A stretch of 64,000 nt of DNA from Pelotomaculum_C sp050950345 (GTDB lineage: Bacteria > Bacillota > Desulfotomaculia > Desulfotomaculales > Pelotomaculaceae), in NCBI GenBank assembly GCA_050950345.1, contig JBMNHK010000003.1:244658-308657 (forward strand), in the 5' to 3' direction. Below, piece after piece: positions 44,139 to 54,637 of the stretch. Position 1 is the first letter of the stretch. Every line of letters begins with the position of its first letter. The notes beneath the pieces were generated by a model. That model was not told the origin of the DNA. It was given only the letters and a program-made list of their open reading frames with translations, and searched no databases. The translations under genes and the position numbers were made by a program.

Positions 44139-46928
44139 TTAATGGCTACCTTCATATCTTTCCAGAAACCGGGCATTAATCTTTTTATAGATTTCCATCA
44201 CCAACAGGACGGGTAAAGCCAGTATGAATACCTCTACCCATTCTACAAGGGTGATCGGCGCCAACCGGAGAATCTGTTGCATGAAAGGCAAATGCATACA
44301 CAGAATATGTATCCCCTGGGCTGCCAGAACGGCAAATACCAGGAAGTAGTTTCGGCTAAAGGGTATTTTGAATGCCGATACATATTCCGAGCGGCAGCTG
44401 AAAGAATGCACATTTTGCATCAGCACCATCAGCAGAAGGTTGATATTGCGGGCATGGAATTGATCCATCATCCGTACTTCAAGGAGAAAATACCAGAAGC
44501 TAAAAGAGATTAACCCTATAGTCAGGCCAGCCACCAGGGTCTGGCTGATCATCTGGGAATTGAATATTTTCTCATTGGGCTTTCTGGGTTTTCTTTTCAT
44601 AGCGCCGGGTTCCCCGGCCTCAAAAGCCATGGCGATATCCTGAATACCGTTGGTGGCGAGGTTTAACCAAAGTATCTGCACCGGAAGCAGCGGCAGCGGC
44701 AATCCGGATAAGATAGAAGCCAGAACCAATACTACTTCCGCAGCTCCTGTCGATATAAGCATATAGGTCACTTTGCGCACGTTATCGTAAGCAAACCTTC
44801 CCTCTTCAACACCGGCCACAATAGAAGCAAAGTTATCGTCCGTTACGATCATGGAACTGATTTCTTTAGCAACCTCGGTCCCTGAACCCATTGCCACACC
44901 AATATTCGCCCTGCGCAGGGCAGGCGCATCGTTTACCCCGTCTCCGGTCACCGCCACGTATTCTCCTTGATTGATCAATGCCTCTACAATCTCCAGTTTC
45001 TGGATAGGCGAGACCCTGGCAAACACATGGGTTGAAGAAACCAGCTTCATATAAGCCGGACTATCCGGCGAACCGACCGCACTTAATTGCTGGCCGGTAA
45101 CTGCAGCCTCATCCTTTGCCACAAGTCCCAATTCCCGGGATATCGCCAGAGCCGTGCCGGGATGATCGCCGGTGATCATGATTACCTTTATCCCGGCTTC
45201 CTTACACTTTTTGACCGCTTCAATGGCCTCCGGCCGCAAAGGATCAAGAAACCCTACCAGACCATAAAACACCATCCGGGGTAAGTCTTTATCCTCGTAC
45301 ACTTCTCTCTGCTTGAACCCGGGGTATTCGGCTCCGGCAACCGCTAGAACCCTGTAACCTTGAGCAGCCATTGTTTCCGCCTGTTTTTCAATCTCTTCCC
45401 GTTCCAGCTCGACAACGCCATCCTGGTTCCCCATGGAGTTACAGAAGTTCAGGATTGTTTCCACGGCACCTTTTGCTGCAACATATGTAGTCCCGTTCTG
45501 CTCATAAAATGCTGCAGAGAATTTGCGTTCCGACTCGTAAGGAATGCTGCCCAGAAGCCGGCCGGCAGACCTTACTTCAGCGGGAGTAAGCCCCAGCTTA
45601 TACCCCATGGCCAGGAAAGCCACATCCATGGCATCACCGTAATGTACCCATTCTCCATTTTCTCGCTTTAGGTCACCTTCATTGGCCAAAATAGCTAATT
45701 GTGCCAGCCTTTCAAGATCTACTCTTTCCTGGCCAGAAATTTCTATCCCTTCCCAATGGGTAAATTCACCTTCTCCATTATACCCTTCACCGGAAATCCT
45801 GAAGCGTCGTCCTCCCGGCAGATATACCTGACGGGCTGTTTGCTGATTTACGGTAAGTGTTCCGGTCTTGTCGCTGGCGATAACTGTACAGCTGCCGAGA
45901 CTCTCTACCGCCAGGAGATGGCGAACAATCACATTGCGCTTGGCCATTCTGGATACCGCTATGGAGAGGGCCACTGTCAGAGCCACAGGCAAACCTTCAG
46001 GAATGACTGAAACAGCAAGGGCTACCACAAAGAAAAAGATGGCTGCCAGGTCCATTCCCTGCAAGCGAAGGATAATGGCAAGTCCGATACTGATGAAAAC
46101 AACCAGGATACCGATTTGTTTGGTGAATTTCTCTATGCGTATGACCAGCGGCGGCTTGGCGCTTTCCGACTCATTGACGTTCTTAGCGATTCTTCCAACT
46201 TCAGTTTGCAGTCCGGTACCGACTACAACCCCCAGCCCCCGGCCTGCAGTGATGGTGGAGCCGGCAAAAGCTATATTTTTCCGCTCCCCCGCTCCTGTAT
46301 TAGACGGCAGTATTCCGGTGCTTTTGCCGGTTGCTATGGATTCCCCCGTTAAAAAGCTCTCATCGGCCAATAGGTTGTTCGCTTCTAAAAGGCGGAGATC
46401 TGCCGGGACTTTGTCACCCGGTTCCAGCACTACCAGATCTCCCGGGACAAGTTCTTCCGACGGAATTTCGTATTCTTTATTCCCTCTTCTTACCCTGGCT
46501 TTGATTTTAAGCAGATTCTGGAGGCTGGCGGCACTCTTCTCTGCGTTGTACTCCTGATATGCACCTAGGGTTGTATTCAGTACGATAACAGCGATGATAA
46601 AAACAGCGTCTGACCATTCACCAATAGCCAGGGAGACAATTGCCGCCGCAATAAGTATGTAATTAAGAGGGTTTTTAAGCTGTTGCAATATAATATCCCA
46701 AATAGTAGGCGGCTCTTTAAGGGGCAAAACATTGGGACCGTAGATCCTAAGGCGGTCTGCAGCTTCCCCGGGCTCTAAGCCTTCCCTGCCGGTCACCAAC
46801 TGTTCCAGAACAGCGCCTTCATCAAAACAATGCCAAGTTTCGTTGGCTAAGCAATCTGCATGTTTTTTGGTTTCCATATCCTTATTAAAGCTACTCACAG
46901 ATAACCCAAGACCACCTTCCTGACACAT
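44139..46928 (-). CDS. P-type cation-transporting ATPase (calcium-type)
   Basis: 929 residues, P2-type, with about ten membrane helices. Phosphorylation motif SDKTGTLTVN, PEGLP in helix 4, the TGD (MITGDHPGTAL) and GDGVNDAPALR hinges. N-terminal cation-ATPase domain: FDEGAVLEQLVTGREGLEPG. It probably exports Ca2+ or a similar divalent cation. The exact start is unclear: ATG 46928 opens the frame, GTG ten codons later and ATG in DMETKK are alternatives. It lies just before the c-di-GMP gene with 14 bases between. Confidence 0.92.
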   Translation of the reverse strand: MCQEGGLGLSVSSFNKDMETKKHADCLANETWHCFDEGAVLEQLVTGREGLEPGEAADRLRIYGPNVLPLKEPPTIWDIILQQLKNPLNYILIAAAIVSLAIGEWSDAVFIIAVIVLNTTLGAYQEYNAEKSAASLQNLLKIKARVRRGNKEYEIPSEELVPGDLVVLEPGDKVPADLRLLEANNLLADESFLTGESIATGKSTGILPSNTGAGERKNIAFAGSTITAGRGLGVVVGTGLQTEVGRIAKNVNESESAKPPLVIRIEKFTKQIGILVVFISIGLAIILRLQGMDLAAIFFFVVALAVSVIPEGLPVALTVALSIAVSRMAKRNVIVRHLLAVESLGSCTVIASDKTGTLTVNQQTARQVYLPGGRRFRISGEGYNGEGEFTHWEGIEISGQERVDLERLAQLAILANEGDLKRENGEWVHYGDAMDVAFLAMGYKLGLTPAEVRSAGRLLGSIPYESERKFSAAFYEQNGTTYVAAKGAVETILNFCNSMGNQDGVVELEREEIEKQAETMAAQGYRVLAVAGAEYPGFKQREVYEDKDLPRMVFYGLVGFLDPLRPEAIEAVKKCKEAGIKVIMITGDHPGTALAISRELGLVAKDEAAVTGQQLSAVGSPDSPAYMKLVSSTHVFARVSPIQKLEIVEALINQGEYVAVTGDGVNDAPALRRANIGVAMGSGTEVAKEISSMIVTDDNFASIVAGVEEGRFAYDNVRKVTYMLISTGAAEVVLVLASILSGLPLPLLPVQILWLNLATNGIQDIAMAFEAGEPGAMKRKPRKPNEKIFNSQMISQTLVAGLTIGLISFSFWYFLLEVRMMDQFHARNINLLLMVLMQNVHSFSCRSEYVSAFKIPFSRNYFLVFAVLAAQGIHILCMHLPFMQQILRLAPITLVEWVEVFILALPVLLVMEIYKKINARFLERYEGSH

Positions 46929-46942
46929 TTACTTTGCACAAG

Positions 46943-49462
46943 TTAGCAACACCATGACCTAGGAACAGTCATATTTTGATCATGCTTTTTCAAAAATTCG
47001 ATAGCCTCTTTTTCGTCCAGTGGTTTGCTGATGTGATATCCTTGTATTTTATCGCAGCCGTTTTCTTTTAAATACTGCAGCTGGAGCTCATGCTCGACTC
47101 CTTCGGCAATTGTGCAATGCCCCAGTTTATGTGACATTGAAATGATATCGCTTGTTATTGCTTTTTTCAGGTCTGTACTCAGCAGTTTGTCAATAAAATG
47201 TTTGTCAATTTTTAAACAATCAACTTTTAATTCTCTTTCCCGGGCAAAAGAGGAATAGCCAATCCCAAAATCATCTATCGCTATGTGAATCCCAGCTTCC
47301 CTCAGTTCCTTAATAATCTTATTGATGTTATCATAGTTGGAAGCAAAGATAGATTCTGTAATCTCAATGCCGATGTTTTTCGGGTTAATCTGCATCTCGC
47401 TCATTAATTCAAACAACCTGCTTGTGAAATCAGGTTTCAATAGCTGAGTAATAGAAATGTTGATTGAAACGCTGATTTCATCATATCCACACTCCTTGAG
47501 CCTGTTTAAAAATTGAAAAGCTTTGACAATCACTTTTTCGCCAATCGGAAGAATGAGCTTTGTTTTCTCGGCAATCGGAATGAATTCTAAAGGTGACACC
47601 AGTCCGAGCTTTTCTGTCCTTAATCTGGCCAATGCCTCAAAGCCGTCGATTAAACCTGTTCTTAAACTCATAATCGGCTGATACTGCAAAAACAGATCAT
47701 CATTGGCATGATCACCAAATGCTATAACGTTCAGAGCCTCCTCAATATCTCTTTCGCGGTTAACTAAGGCCTCTAACTCTTCGTCGTAAAAACAAATTGT
47801 AAAGTCTTTTCCAAAGAAGTTGACAAACCTTTCTGAGGCAATCAGGAGTCTTCTCAGAAGTAAATCAACTTCGACTTCATTTTGGTTCTGCCCAATTTCG
47901 AGAATCCCAATCCCGACCTCTATTCTTTCCGTTACTAATAAGGATTCTAGAGTTTCCAAAATGACATTGCTGAGATCAACAAGCTCGTTTTTGTCTTTGT
48001 AGTCAAGGAGATAGAAAATAAAGCGATTCTCACGCGGTTGGCACAAAAGACAATTTTCGGTGCAATGCTGACTAAGAGCCTCAGCTGCTTTTTTTATCAG
48101 ATTCTGAGAATACTGGAACCCATATTTAACCGTCAACAACTGAACCATATTCAAGTTAACACCGATAAGCGCTCTTTTTGAATTTTTCTTTAGCCTGGCA
48201 TCCTTTTCAAGTAATGACACCAAATAGTCGCGATTATACAACCCTGTCCATCTATCGTGCTCATTATTATATTTTAGGGTGTTTTCAATTGCTTTTAGAT
48301 CTGATATATCAAGAACGATTCCTTCCAGCGCTTCAACTTCACCATCATCGTCATATATACCCTGCCCCATCTCAAGAACCCATTTCCTCTCGCCGGTGGC
48401 AGTTATAATCTCATACTCATATTTTAAAGGCTGCCTTGTTGCAAGGATTCGCTCCCATTCATTCCACAGGGCTTTGCGATATTCCGGGGAGATTATATCA
48501 TTATAGGACAGGTCTCTGTTGTACAGCAGGCTCTCCGGGGGATAGCCCGTGAGGTTAAAGCAGCCTTCGGAAACATACTGCATTGTCCAATCTCGATCGT
48601 AATTGCACCTGTATGCAAGGCCTGGCAGATGGGATAGAAAAACAGATTTACTGCGCTCACTCTCATGCAGTGCTTTTTCAATCATTTTACGCCCGGTTAT
48701 ATCCATGCTCAGGCAGATATAGTAGCATTGCTGCTCATTTGATAAAGTAAGTGGAGCAACAATCATATGCACCCAAACGATCGAACCATCTGGTTTGATA
48801 TACCGCTTATCCATTGCATAAACTTTGATTTCGCCTGACTGGAGCCTCCTAAAATTTTTCATATCTTCTTCCCAATCATCTGGATGAGTTATCTCTGCCC
48901 AACCTGAAGAAATGAGCTCTTCTTTTGTTCTGCCTGTGATTTGCTCATACACTGAGTTAATTCTTACAATAGCATGATCAGAGGGATTCGGACCATAGCT
49001 ATGTAGAATGGCAATGCCGATAGGAATTTGATCGAAAATCATATCAAAGGTAAACTTCTGTTCACCCGTTTGCTGCTTCAGCGCTTGCTCGGCGCGTAAT
49101 AGTGCAACATGAACATCAATTCTGGTTTTCAGCGAATCCCTGTCAATTGGTTTGCGGATATAGTCTACGGCACCAAGCTTAAGACCCTTGATTTCATTGT
49201 CCAATTCACTATTATTAGTCAGTATTATGGTACGCAGTCTCCGAAACCGCTCGTCCTCTTTTAGGGATTCGAGAACTTGCAAGCCATTCATATTGGGCAT
49301 GTTCAGATCAAGTATGAGCAAGTTAATCCCGTCATGCTCCTCAAGCACACGCATAGCTTCCACACCGTCACAAGCAGTAAATATGCAGTATTCGCTTAGC
49401 TCATTTTTGATGAGCAATCTATCAGATGCTGAGTCGTCAACAACCAAAACCTTTATTTGCAT
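46943..49462 (-). CDS. Response regulator - PAS - PAS - GGDEF - EAL protein
   Basis: About 839 residues: REC domain (1-120; LILDLNMPNMNG with Asp52 phosphoacceptor), two PAS domains (about 150-270 and 285-400; HPDDWEEDMKNFRRL), a GGDEF domain (405-560), and EAL (580-830). The GGDEF signature is lost: the loop reads PRENRFIF, so it should not make c-di-GMP. EAL keeps GFEALARLR and IDDFGIGYSSF, so a phosphodiesterase is expected, perhaps with a regulatory GGDEF. ATG 49462 behind GGAGGG is a better start than the first at 49489. No histidine kinase is next to it. Confidence 0.9.
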   Translation of the reverse strand: MQIKVLVVDDSASDRLLIKNELSEYCIFTACDGVEAMRVLEEHDGINLLILDLNMPNMNGLQVLESLKEDERFRRLRTIILTNNSELDNEIKGLKLGAVDYIRKPIDRDSLKTRIDVHVALLRAEQALKQQTGEQKFTFDMIFDQIPIGIAILHSYGPNPSDHAIVRINSVYEQITGRTKEELISSGWAEITHPDDWEEDMKNFRRLQSGEIKVYAMDKRYIKPDGSIVWVHMIVAPLTLSNEQQCYYICLSMDITGRKMIEKALHESERSKSVFLSHLPGLAYRCNYDRDWTMQYVSEGCFNLTGYPPESLLYNRDLSYNDIISPEYRKALWNEWERILATRQPLKYEYEIITATGERKWVLEMGQGIYDDDGEVEALEGIVLDISDLKAIENTLKYNNEHDRWTGLYNRDYLVSLLEKDARLKKNSKRALIGVNLNMVQLLTVKYGFQYSQNLIKKAAEALSQHCTENCLLCQPRENRFIFYLLDYKDKNELVDLSNVILETLESLLVTERIEVGIGILEIGQNQNEVEVDLLLRRLLIASERFVNFFGKDFTICFYDEELEALVNRERDIEEALNVIAFGDHANDDLFLQYQPIMSLRTGLIDGFEALARLRTEKLGLVSPLEFIPIAEKTKLILPIGEKVIVKAFQFLNRLKECGYDEISVSINISITQLLKPDFTSRLFELMSEMQINPKNIGIEITESIFASNYDNINKIIKELREAGIHIAIDDFGIGYSSFARERELKVDCLKIDKHFIDKLLSTDLKKAITSDIISMSHKLGHCTIAEGVEHELQLQYLKENGCDKIQGYHISKPLDEKEAIEFLKKHDQNMTVPRSWCC

Positions 49463-49921
49463 TTGTGACCCTCCTTCTTTAGCCTGCACTCATGTCAGAT
49501 TTCCCTTGGAGCTCACTTTAATTCCACAAGGAGTTTTCGTAACATCAACTTTTCTGTAGATAATCTGTCAATCCAGCCTGTCTGACCCTTCTAATTTTTC
49601 TGTCTTCAATGATTTGAAATATCCATCGGTGCCACACATTCAGGTCTTTTCATAAATTCCCTTCACATTGTAGAAGCAATATATATTTTATGGAGGGCAA
49701 TTGTTTTGGTTGTTGCGTAAGGATGCTATGAGTAATGGCATGCCCAAGAACAATTTCTCATTTTTGCAATACACTGTTCTCAAATGAGGCTATCTAGATT
49801 CTTCAGATCGATTGTACCAATTTTCTACGAACACAACTACTATAAAATAATCTTTGACATAAAAAAAGCTTATTCCCATCGTTGGAAATAAGCTTCAGAT
49901 GCTCCGTGATGCAGCTATTTA
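49463..49921. other. Gap, no gene seen, with coat-gene terminator
   Basis: About 460 bases without a convincing frame. It holds the c-di-GMP gene promoter and, at its right end, the hairpin terminating the coat gene (49860-49896). Confidence 0.6.
49860..49896 (-). terminator. Terminator after the coat-protein gene
   Basis: AAGCTTATT with AATAAGCTT (inner CCC/GGA pairing) around a short loop, followed by TTTTTTT on the minus strand, 26 bases after the stop. Confidence 0.88.
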
Positions 49922-50415
49922 TTACTTTAAGTTATACATGCCATTGCTCAGCATGTAATTAAAAATGCCTTCTCCATGCTGTTGTTCTTCTTTTTGGATG
50001 TGGTTAAGGGCATTACGCACATTCGTATCTACGCACTCAAAGATAGCTGTATCATAGGTGCCGGAGACATACTTCTCAGTGGCCAGCAGATCTTGACAGA
50101 TCATAGCATCATTTTGATCATTCATGCTGGGATTTCCTGCCAATTGTGTATGGATTTGCTGATATTGATGATTTTGTTGGCCTTGCTGCTGTTGGCCCTG
50201 TTGCTGATTCATATTAGGCACCTGGCCAGACAAAATCTGATTCACTGTATTTAGATGTTGCTCCTCCTGCTGTGCATAGGCGTTCAATAGCTGCTTTAAT
50301 TCTGGCGACTTGAGTCTGGTTAGCGTAGCTTCTTATACTTTTGGATACACATTTCTTCATGCTTTTTTTGATCTTCCAGTAGCATTCTTTCCTTTTGACT
50401 TAAGTTAATAGTCAT
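49922..50415 (-). pseudogene. CotF-family spore coat protein with two frameshifts near the start
   Basis: The proper start is ATG 50415 with AGGAGG in front: INLSQKERMLLEDQKKHEEM, then CIQKYKK. The coat-type CotF fold continues in frame two for a few residues (YANQT) and in frame three from KSPELKQLLNAYAQQEEQHL to the end (121-residue open part). The whole span is 494 bases, two more than a multiple of three. The C-terminal part has the ferritin-like helices and a Gln-rich linker (NQQQGQQQQGQQ). It marks a sporeformer. The double shift means no complete product unless the assembly is wrong. Confidence 0.82.
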
Positions 50416-50520
50416 AGTAAAACACCTCCTGTCGACTATTTTTTCAACTGCGGGCAATATTATTCACAGCGGTTGGCAGAGATAAAGAATACATATGCAC
50501 CTGATAGCTTGGGTTCCTTT

Positions 50521-50575
50521 TACACCTCTGGCAATACTCCGCTGCATGGGCAGCAATCTTTGAGGCAATGCTCCA
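50521..50575 (-). pseudogene. Relic of a thiC copy
   Basis: About 45 of 50 bases match thiC at 39,763-39,812. In the minus strand SIASKIAAHAA then, after an extra base, DIARGVKGTQAI, which is the ThiC helix near its C-terminus. Only ~17 codons survive and the rest is not recognisable. It indicates a lost second thiC. Confidence 0.65.
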
Positions 50576-50697
50576 GATGCGCAGCCGGCTCCTTTTACTG
50601 TCCGGCCTGATATTTTTCTGCATATTGGTTAAGATAAGATTAAACGACAAAGCACAAAAGTTGCCCTATTTATAAACCGGCACGGGAGGTAGTATTA

Positions 50698-51795
50698 ATG
50701 AACCTTAACCACAATAATACAAATGAGACCCAGCATCAGCACAATATACTGGCCAGAAACGTCCAAAACCAACAGGAAAATCGACTAACTACTGCTGAGA
50801 TAGGTTCCCTTTGGCAGACTTTTTTTTTGAATCAATGGTGCACCAGGTCTTTCAAGCTTTTTTGGGAAATATAGACGATGAAGATACTAAATCAGCTCTT
50901 CTCACTTATGTTGATATGTCTGGAGATACGCTTAAGTTGTTAAAATCGGTTTATGAGCGTGAAGGTTTACCAATCCCCCGAGGGATCACTGCTGAGGATA
51001 TAATTCCAAACACCCCGGTTATTCTCCGATCGCTTTTATTTATCTTACTTGAACAATATGGTGTTGTATGTTATGGCAAGAGCAGGTTTTGCCTATCTTT
51101 ACAGTTCCCGGGAGGATATGAGGCACTTTTTTAGTGACCTTGTGGATCGATTAATGCTCGTAGGGAAACAAATTAAAGACCTAATGATTTCCAAAGGTCT
51201 GTATATCCATCCCCCTATTATCCCTGTACCGGATAAAATTGATTTTGTTAAGAAACAAAATTATCTGGCTGGTTTCTTTGGGGATATTAGGCCTTTATCA
51301 GTTATTGAAGCTTATCAGCTTTTCTATAATGCCGAACAGAATGCCGTAGGAAAAGCTTTGTTAATAGGCTTTTCCCAAACTGCCAAGAGCAAAGAGATAA
51401 AACAATATTTTATACGAGGCAGAGACCTGTCTAATAAATACTTGGGTGAAATTAACAGAATCTTACTAAACGGAAACATTGATATTGCGCCTAGTTATGA
51501 CGGTGAGGTTACAGCCAGCACAGAAGGACCTTTCTCAGAAAGGCTAATGCTACTGCATACTAGTGTTTTGATTTCTGCCGGTTTACAGAACATTGGAATG
51601 GCATTATCCTTGAGTCCCAGACACGATCTTGCAGCCATGTACACAAAAATGATTACCGAAATCGAATCTCTGGCCAATGCCGGCGCCAAGCTCTTAATCG
51701 AAAATGGCTGGATGGAGGAGCCTCCTTTAGCCCCAGACCGGGATGCCCTGGGGAAAACCAACCAAAACAATCTTGCTAAGGATAAATTACACTAA
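50698..51795 (+). pseudogene. DUF3231 protein with two frameshifts
   Basis: DUF3231 proteins are about 330-360 residues, found in sporeformers, and have two tandem four-helix ferritin-like halves. The start is ATG 50698 (GGGAGG upstream): ETQHQHNILARNVQNQQENR, then TTAEIGSLWQTFF. A shift occurs in a T9 run at 50820-50828 and a second near 51015 in a CCCC run, after which RLFSDRFYLSYLNNMV reads on. The remainder (FVKKQNYLAGFFGDIRPLSV, ENGWMEEPPLAPDRDAL) is complete to 51795. Both shifts are single-base changes in homopolymers, so sequencing error is possible. It is next to cotF, so both may be spore related. Confidence 0.85.
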
Positions 51796-51832
51796 TATGG
51801 CAGGCAGGAAATGGGACGGCGACATTGCCCAC

Positions 51833-53680
51833 CTATCTATTTTTCTTTTTCTTACCAGCGACCAGCTCAACTCTAAACCCTTTGCGGCTCTGGCGCACGG
51901 TTGCTGCCATAAAGCCGAAGAACATCCCTGACCATACTACTCCAGTTACCAAAATCCCCGTTAAGACCCCGGCCCAGGCGGGCCAGAGCAATGGCCTGCT
52001 TAAAAGGTAAAGTCCAAAGATGATCGCTGACAAGAATCCTCCTTCATAGGTTACAGAGGGAAGCTGCTCAAGAAAAGCGATTAGCTCAGCGGGACGGAAA
52101 ATATAGATGCTCCCCACGGTTAGGAACAAGATGAAGACCAGATTAATCAGATACATAATCATCGAAGCTCCCGGAGCAATCCGCTGCTGCGGACTCTCTG
52201 GATTATAACGGCTATTGTTGATAGAGTAGAACAGACCGATAGCACTAGAGCCAAGTGACAGCAAGATCGCACCAATGGCAAAGGCAAGGAGCACTGAGAA
52301 GCTCAGATCAATAGCTACCCCGGTTCCTATCAACAAGGCTTCCATCAGCACCAGGGTGGGCAGTACCGAGGCTAGCAGTTTGCCCAAAACCACCGGCCAA
52401 CCGGCAAGGGGCACACTGTTTAGTAACCAGTCCGACTCCCCTTCGCGTCCGAAGGACTGCAAAGCCATATTGCCGCTAAACATAACTGTATACATGATTA
52501 AAACAGCTACTACTGAAGCACGTGACCCCTCAGAACCACTGAGCAGATACTGCACTATAAAAAAGGCCATGATAATCAGAGGAACTAAATAACCAAACCA
52601 CTCTCGAGTGTCCCGTTTTAAATAGAGTAAATCTTTTTTGGCCACCGCCCATATTCCCGTGAGTGCTGAGGCTTTAACATTACTCATATTCTCCAGCAGT
52701 TGGCTTACAATTTGCTGGGAAGTTTTGACCTCAGCAAGCTCTTTCCCTTTTCCTTTCGTTTCGTGGCGTCCACCCTGGCTCAAGGAAATAAATCCCCGAC
52801 GAAAGCCCCGTTCGACAAAGCTAAAAGCCAGGCTGAAAAGCAAAATCCCCAGCAAAAACAAGAGCAAGCACCAGCCTAGACCACTGAGCACATTGCCTGA
52901 TATGGCGGCAACTAAGGCCTTGGAGGCCCACCCCCAGGGAAAAAAGTCCATGACCTTAAGCATCTCAGCATTACCTAGCAGCCAGGCTCCGATATCGAAT
53001 TGTTCTCCACTGCCCATCACCATATTGGGAAGCTGTATCATAAGAACAATCACTATTCCCGCCACAGCCCCAATGAAGCCTACAGCCTCTTTGCTGCGAT
53101 GAGGGGGAACAATGCGCATTACAAACAAGTTAAGCAGTTCAGCAAGAGCTGTGCCAATGGTCAGTAAACCCAAGGTTACTAAGACTACCGTCAGGTAAAA
53201 GAACCCTTCGGCCTGAAAAAGTAACCCATAAAAAACCCCCGGCAACAGTACAAACAGCACTGCAGTGGCTAAATTGCTGGCAAACACACTCAGGGACTTA
53301 ACAGCAAAGACCGCCTTGACCGACACCGGTGCCATAAATAAAAGCTCTAGATCTTCGGACATATATAGGGTGGTAAAGGCCGCAGTAAGGCCAAAAAAGA
53401 TTTGAGCAACCAAACCACTCATAAATAACAAGCTGAGCAAGCCCTGACCCAATTCGAAGGGGACACTTCCAATTGCGCCATAGGCTAGCGAACCCAGATA
53501 AATAAGAAAAATCAGCAGCCATACCAAAAGAAAACCCATTAAAATCAAGTTCTTCTTAGGTAGGTGCCGCCATTTGTTCCATGACACCCGCATTTGGTTT
53601 TTTGTGAGCAGCATAAAATCGCGAAGGAAAGATTGGGGAGGCGGTGGAGCCTCTAAGGCCGGAGGCAAAATGATTTTCAC
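51833..53680 (-). CDS. ABC exporter permease (ABC-2 type, two membrane halves)
   Basis: 615 residues with about twelve membrane helices in two blocks (about 25-330 and 345-610), joined by a loop with KGKGKELAEVKTSQQIVSQ. FFGLTAAFTTLYMSEDLELL and GREGESDWLLNSVPLAG are shared features of the putative ABC-2 exporter family. It overlaps its ATPase gene by 4 bases, so the two are translationally coupled. The cargo is unknown; lipids, peptides or drugs are usual. Confidence 0.87.
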   Translation of the reverse strand: MKIILPPALEAPPPPQSFLRDFMLLTKNQMRVSWNKWRHLPKKNLILMGFLLVWLLIFLIYLGSLAYGAIGSVPFELGQGLLSLLFMSGLVAQIFFGLTAAFTTLYMSEDLELLFMAPVSVKAVFAVKSLSVFASNLATAVLFVLLPGVFYGLLFQAEGFFYLTVVLVTLGLLTIGTALAELLNLFVMRIVPPHRSKEAVGFIGAVAGIVIVLMIQLPNMVMGSGEQFDIGAWLLGNAEMLKVMDFFPWGWASKALVAAISGNVLSGLGWCLLLFLLGILLFSLAFSFVERGFRRGFISLSQGGRHETKGKGKELAEVKTSQQIVSQLLENMSNVKASALTGIWAVAKKDLLYLKRDTREWFGYLVPLIIMAFFIVQYLLSGSEGSRASVVAVLIMYTVMFSGNMALQSFGREGESDWLLNSVPLAGWPVVLGKLLASVLPTLVLMEALLIGTGVAIDLSFSVLLAFAIGAILLSLGSSAIGLFYSINNSRYNPESPQQRIAPGASMIMYLINLVFILFLTVGSIYIFRPAELIAFLEQLPSVTYEGGFLSAIIFGLYLLSRPLLWPAWAGVLTGILVTGVVWSGMFFGFMAATVRQSRKGFRVELVAGKKKKNR

Positions 53681-54456
53681 TGGCTATCTCCCTCCAGAAT
53701 GTTTAGCATCTCATCATTTTCTTGGCTGCCTGTAAGTTCGAGGAAGATATCCTCTAAGCTTTCTCCGGCGTGGCCGACCATTTGGCGCAACTCCTCCGTG
53801 CTTCCTAAAGCGATCAGCTTTCCCGCTTTGAGAATGCCAACCCGATGACACATTCTCTCCGCAATCTCGAGAATATGGGTCGAGACAAAGACGGCTACCC
53901 CTTGCCGGGCCAATTCCTGCAATACATCCTTAAGCAAGCGGGCACTGGCCGGATCAAGGCCCACTGTGGGTTCATCTAAGAGCATTACCTTGGGTTGATG
54001 AATAAGTGCCGAAGCCAGCACCACTTTCTGGCGCATTCCATGGGAATAACTCTCTAAGAGTTCGTCTGCTCGATCTGAAAGGCCAAACATTTCTAACAAC
54101 ATCTCCGCATGTTTGGCGCTGATATTCTTGGGCATTCGATAAAGAGACGCCATTAACTGCAAGAATTCCCGTGCCGAAAGTTTACCATATAATTTTGGTT
54201 GATCCGGCACATAAGCCATCAACGCTTTAGCTTGAGTCGGCTGCTTTCTAATATCGTAACCACATATATAGGCCTCACCTTCACTCGGTTCCAGCAGGCC
54301 GGTTAACATTTTAATAGTCGTGGTTTTTCCTGCCCCATTTGGTCCCAGAAAACCAAAGATTTCTCCCCCCTTAACCTCAAGGTTAAGGGCATTAACCACA
54401 GGGACAGTGCCGTACCGCTTGGTCAATCGATGGGTTTTGATCAGAACCTGTTCCAT
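53677..54456 (-). CDS. ABC exporter ATP-binding protein
   Basis: 259 residues. Walker A GFLGPNGAGKTTTIKMLTG, Q loop, signature SYSHGMRQKVVLASALI, Walker B KVMLLDEPTVGLDPASARLL, and switch His in VFVSTHILEIAERM. A complete nucleotide-binding domain of the DrrA/CcmA type. It is first in the two-gene operon and energises the permease. Confidence 0.95.
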   Translation of the reverse strand: MEQVLIKTHRLTKRYGTVPVVNALNLEVKGGEIFGFLGPNGAGKTTTIKMLTGLLEPSEGEAYICGYDIRKQPTQAKALMAYVPDQPKLYGKLSAREFLQLMASLYRMPKNISAKHAEMLLEMFGLSDRADELLESYSHGMRQKVVLASALIHQPKVMLLDEPTVGLDPASARLLKDVLQELARQGVAVFVSTHILEIAERMCHRVGILKAGKLIALGSTEELRQMVGHAGESLEDIFLELTGSQENDEMLNILEGDSQ

Positions 54457-54637
54457 TTAAGTCTTCCTCCCAGGTCTTGTCACATATAAAGCGAGTTTTG
54501 CTATGTCTGACATGATTATAAAATCACCTTAAATACTATAAGGTGAGTCTTGCCACGATCACACTTTTTCGTTACTTTCCTATACAAATAATAGCCGCAA
54601 GTAAGACAAGAATGCAAGGGTTGGGGCTTTTTCTTAT

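Noticed and set aside
45868..46557. 229-residue plus-strand open frame inside the P-type ATPase gene
   Set aside because: Antisense shadow of conserved ATPase motifs, with low-complexity Thr/Arg/Ser composition and no ribosome site.
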